Shown here piece by piece: positions 61,345-64,000 of a stretch of DNA of 64,000 bases; position 1 is the first letter of the stretch, and every line of letters begins with the position of its first letter. The translations under genes were made by a program, and so were the position numbers. Under the pieces are notes generated by a model. It saw only the letters and a list, made by a program, of their open reading frames with translations. It searched no databases and had not been told where the DNA came from. The DNA comes from an uncultured Lachnospiraceae bacterium (GTDB lineage: Bacteria; Bacillota; Clostridia; Lachnospirales; Lachnospiraceae): assembly GCA_947588845.1 (NCBI GenBank), contig CANQAR010000007.1, forward strand, positions 1 through 64,000. The letters run 5' to 3'.

Positions 61345-63015
61345 TTAAAGTTCAAGTATAACCGCCTGATATCCGCCGAGCGTGATTTCTGTACCATTGC
61401 CGCGGATTTCTTTGCAGTTGTTCAGGACAACCTTTTTATAAGGCGCATCCAGAGTGATGGTCTGCGGCTCATTCTGGAAGTTGGCGGCGACAAGGAGCGT
61501 CTGCTCATTCGTGCTGCGTGTGAACGCCATCAGGTTGTCGCGGTCGGTCCAGAGCGGAGTCGTGACGCCGTAGACAATGGTCTCTTTGTACTGCGGATCC
61601 TTGCGCAGAGCGATTAATTTCCGGTAATACTGGAAGACGGAATCCGGATCATTTCTCTGGCTCTCCAGGTTGATGTCGGTGTAGTTCGGGTTGACGCGAA
61701 GCCATGGCGTTCCCGTCGTAAAGCCGGCATTTTTTTCTGCGCTCCACTGGAACGGCGTTCTCGCGTTGTCGCGGCTGTAGCGGGAGACAATCTTCAGCGC
61801 TTCTTCTGGGCTGTACCCTGCGTCCAGCGTCACCTGATACTGATCGATCGTGGAGATATCATCCACCTCGCCGATGGATTTGAACTTCATATTTTCCATT
61901 CCGATTTCCTGTCCCTGATAGATGAAGGGAAGGCCCTTGAGCAGGAACATGACGGTCGCCAGCGCTTTCTTGCTGGTGTTGGTGGTGTCCCCTTCCGGTA
62001 TGTAACGGCTGACACCGCGGGGCTCGTCGTGGTTTTCGATGATGTTAGAGTAGAAGCCGATCCCCTCGGACTTTTTCTGGGCGGCAAAGCAGCAGTCGCG
62101 GTATGCGTTCGGGGTGATGTTCTTGCAGTCGTACCAGCCCTTGTCGCTCTTTCCCCAGATATTCGAGCCAAAATCGTACATGGAAGAGAAGTATCCGTTG
62201 TCTCCAATAAAGTTCGCAAACTCGTTCGGGTCTTCGTCAAACACTTCACCGACGGAGAACGCGTCGTACACCTTGAAGCAGCGGTCACGCATCTCCCCGA
62301 GAAATTCTCCGATGCCGACAGCATCAGGCAGCATGTTCTGGGCCTTGCTCATGCCGTCCGCGCGGTCCGCCGGGTAGTCTTTAAATGGAAGAGCTTTTTT
62401 AATATTAATGATTGCGTCGATACGGAATCCGGTCAATCCTTTTGCAAGCCACCAGTTGATCATCTTGTAGATTTCCTCGCGCATCTTCGGGTTTTCCCAA
62501 TTCAGATCCGGCTGCTTCTTGTGGAAAAGGTGGAGGTAGCACTTGTCCGGATGGCCCGGCAGCGGCTCCCAGACGCTTCCTCCAAAGTAAGAGCGCCAGT
62601 TGCAGGGAACTTTCCCGTCCTTCATGTCCTCAATATAGAAGAATTTCCCGTATTCTCCGTCCGGATCTTCGCAGGCTTTTTTGAACCATTCGTGCTCGTC
62701 GGAGCAGTGGTTGACCACGAGATCCATCACGATGCCGATATCCAGTTTTTTCGCCTCAGCGATCAGCTCGTCCATGTCCTCCATGGTGCCGAAGCGGGGA
62801 TCAATGTTGTAGTAGTCGGAAATATCATAGCCTTCGTCGGCAAGGGGAGAGCAGTAGCACGGTGAAATCCAGACGATGTCAACTCCCAGCTCCCTCAGAT
62901 AGGGGAGCTTTTCGATGATACCGCGCAGATCGCCGATTCCGTCTCCATTCGTGTCATAAAAACTTTTAGGGTAAATCTGATAGGCAACCTTTTCGTGCCA
63001 CCATTTTTTCTGCAT
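61345..63015 (-). CDS. GH13_31-type alpha-glucosidase (predicted alpha-1,4)
   Basis: 556 residues. It begins MQKKWWHEKVAYQIYPKSFY. Nucleophile Asp200 in FRIDAIIN, acid Glu257 in VGEVFDED, third Asp330 in ENHDEPR. Ala201 next to the nucleophile, instead of Val, is associated with alpha-1,4 (maltase) preference. AGGAGG fixes the start at 63015; the frame is open further upstream without an RBS. It follows the AraC gene by 68 bases on the same strand. Cytosolic. Confidence 0.9.
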   Translation of the reverse strand: MQKKWWHEKVAYQIYPKSFYDTNGDGIGDLRGIIEKLPYLRELGVDIVWISPCYCSPLADEGYDISDYYNIDPRFGTMEDMDELIAEAKKLDIGIVMDLVVNHCSDEHEWFKKACEDPDGEYGKFFYIEDMKDGKVPCNWRSYFGGSVWEPLPGHPDKCYLHLFHKKQPDLNWENPKMREEIYKMINWWLAKGLTGFRIDAIINIKKALPFKDYPADRADGMSKAQNMLPDAVGIGEFLGEMRDRCFKVYDAFSVGEVFDEDPNEFANFIGDNGYFSSMYDFGSNIWGKSDKGWYDCKNITPNAYRDCCFAAQKKSEGIGFYSNIIENHDEPRGVSRYIPEGDTTNTSKKALATVMFLLKGLPFIYQGQEIGMENMKFKSIGEVDDISTIDQYQVTLDAGYSPEEALKIVSRYSRDNARTPFQWSAEKNAGFTTGTPWLRVNPNYTDINLESQRNDPDSVFQYYRKLIALRKDPQYKETIVYGVTTPLWTDRDNLMAFTRSTNEQTLLVAANFQNEPQTITLDAPYKKVVLNNCKEIRGNGTEITLGGYQAVILEL

Positions 63016-63083
63016 AGGTGTTATCCTCCTGATTTTTTTACAGTATAATATCTTTCTATGGCAGAAATCTTCCATAAATCTGA

Positions 63084-64000
63084 CTAAAAACTATGGTATT
63101 TTGACTTTCTGTACTGACCGGGCGTGCAGCCGCAGTATTTGCGGAAAGCGTTCATGAAATTTCCGAGATTATTGAAGCCGCACTCCAGACAAACCTCCAT
63201 CACGGGAAGATCTGTGCTCTGCAGAAGTTCGCAGGCGTTCTTGATGCGCAGCTCCGTCAGATATTCAATTGGAGGTTTTCCGATCATTTTTTTGAAAAAG
63301 CGGCAGAAATACTGTCCGTTCATGTTCACCTGGGCGGCGATATCCTGCACATAGATTTTTTCTCCGGCATGCTCTTTCATATAGGAGAGAGCTTTTTTGA
63401 TCGTGGAAATGCGGCGGTCAGGACCAGAGCCGGAAGCAGTGTCGGACAGCAGGCCGTTTTCAAGCAGCGCTGAGAAAATACGGTACAAACTGATCTTAAC
63501 ACGGAGATATTGTGCGGTGGTTGACAGAGTGTACTGGTCCTGATGAAATGTGTGCGGAATGGTTCCGGGGAAAGCGGCGCAAAGGCCAGAGAAAGCCTGG
63601 CAGATCTCATCAAAACAGGCATCCCTGCGGGTAATGACAGCAGGAAGGGAAAGGTCTCCGTCCAGCAGGGGGCGGAAGATCTGTGTCTGCACGGGGTCGG
63701 TCTCGGCGAAACTCAGGCCGGAGAGAGAGAAGACGAACGCCTGTTCCTCGAAGTCTTCTTTTGCATGGATGTAGTGAAGTTCTCCGCTGCCGACGAAACA
63801 GAAACATTCCCCGTCAACCTCATATTTCTGCATGTTGATTTCCAGATGGAACTGCCCTTTTTGAAAATGGATGATCTCAAGTTCCTCATGCCAGTGATGC
63901 TTTGTCTGGAAAGGTGTGGAAAAAGGCCAGAGGGAACTTTTGGCCTGATAGAAAGCACAGGGGTATTCCTGTGAACCGTGCCGCTTGTTTTCACGGAAAG
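63084..64000 (-). CDS. AraC-family regulator with cupin sensor (partial at window edge)
   Basis: At least 305 residues; the start is beyond position 64000. The right edge reads FRENKRHGSQEYPCAFYQ and then KHHWHEELEIIHF, an AraC-type cupin. The C-terminal HTH includes IYVQDIAAQVNMNGQYFCRF and GCTPGQYRKS. An internal ATG at 63833 is not the true start. It probably senses a sugar and activates the GH13 gene that follows on the same strand. Confidence 0.9.
   Translation of the reverse strand, partial: FRENKRHGSQEYPCAFYQAKSSLWPFSTPFQTKHHWHEELEIIHFQKGQFHLEINMQKYEVDGECFCFVGSGELHYIHAKEDFEEQAFVFSLSGLSFAETDPVQTQIFRPLLDGDLSLPAVITRRDACFDEICQAFSGLCAAFPGTIPHTFHQDQYTLSTTAQYLRVKISLYRIFSALLENGLLSDTASGSGPDRRISTIKKALSYMKEHAGEKIYVQDIAAQVNMNGQYFCRFFKKMIGKPPIEYLTELRIKNACELLQSTDLPVMEVCLECGFNNLGNFMNAFRKYCGCTPGQYRKSKYHSF

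Overview
The window looks like the chromosome of an anaerobic, probably gut-dwelling Clostridia member, most likely Lachnospiraceae. Evidence: strong AGGAGG-type ribosome sites, sigma-A promoters of the TTGACA-17-TATAAT type, an infC-rpmI-rplT operon with an attenuated leader, a DUF1540 protein, a BirA-boxed bioY, an oxygen-sensitive ThiH-type thiamine pathway, and sugar ABC operons without their own ATPase. I see no rRNA, tRNA, phage, transposase or CRISPR-Cas locus. The species cannot be fixed from the sequence alone.

Layout. 1-3770: an ATP-grasp / alpha-E / transglutaminase trio of the predicted peptide-ligase type, followed by two M14-fold genes, the second lacking its zinc-binding histidines. 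4137-6277: nitroreductase, inositol-phosphatase-family enzyme and DUF1540 protein. 6419-8046: infC (ATT start), rpmI and rplT behind an L20-type attenuator. 8152-9902: bioY with its BirA operator, then a divergent pair made of an XRE regulator and a small acidic protein, whose promoter holds a 22-bp perfect palindrome and is followed by a strongly folded leader. 9950-15984: TPP-riboswitch operon thiS-thiF-thiG-thiH-tenI-thiC. 16220-28219: GDPD, MATE pump, paired short chromate transporters with LysR, an Fe-S aldo/keto reductase, an AAA-ATPase/PD-(D/E)XK protein, BrnQ and cardiolipin synthase.

28450-37647 is the accessory region. It holds an SF2 helicase divergent from a three-gene operon (coiled-coil protein plus two BrxC/BrxD-like ATPases). 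Next come a truncated AAA gene, a DUF3877-like gene, a clearly AT-rich three-gene cassette (unknown 283-aa protein, 63-aa protein, ComEC-like metallo-beta-lactamase) and a second broken AAA gene. These two modules are the best candidates for an undescribed, probably defensive, system.

37714-64000 is carbohydrate metabolism. A beta-glucan locus (AraC, binding protein, two permeases, secreted GH16 glucanase, DUF624 protein, two GH94 phosphorylases) would import and phosphorolyse beta-1,3-type oligosaccharides. An alpha-glucan locus (malQ, LacI, GH13, binding protein, two permeases, GH13, AraC) would import and break down malto- and isomalto-oligosaccharides.

Two patterns run through the window. 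First, several conserved enzymes carry long in-frame, low-complexity or tandem-repeat insertions (transglutaminase, TenI, cardiolipin synthase, helicase, GH94, probably ThiF). Second, intergenic gaps carry a modular family of palindromic repeats. Neither is explained by standard features.
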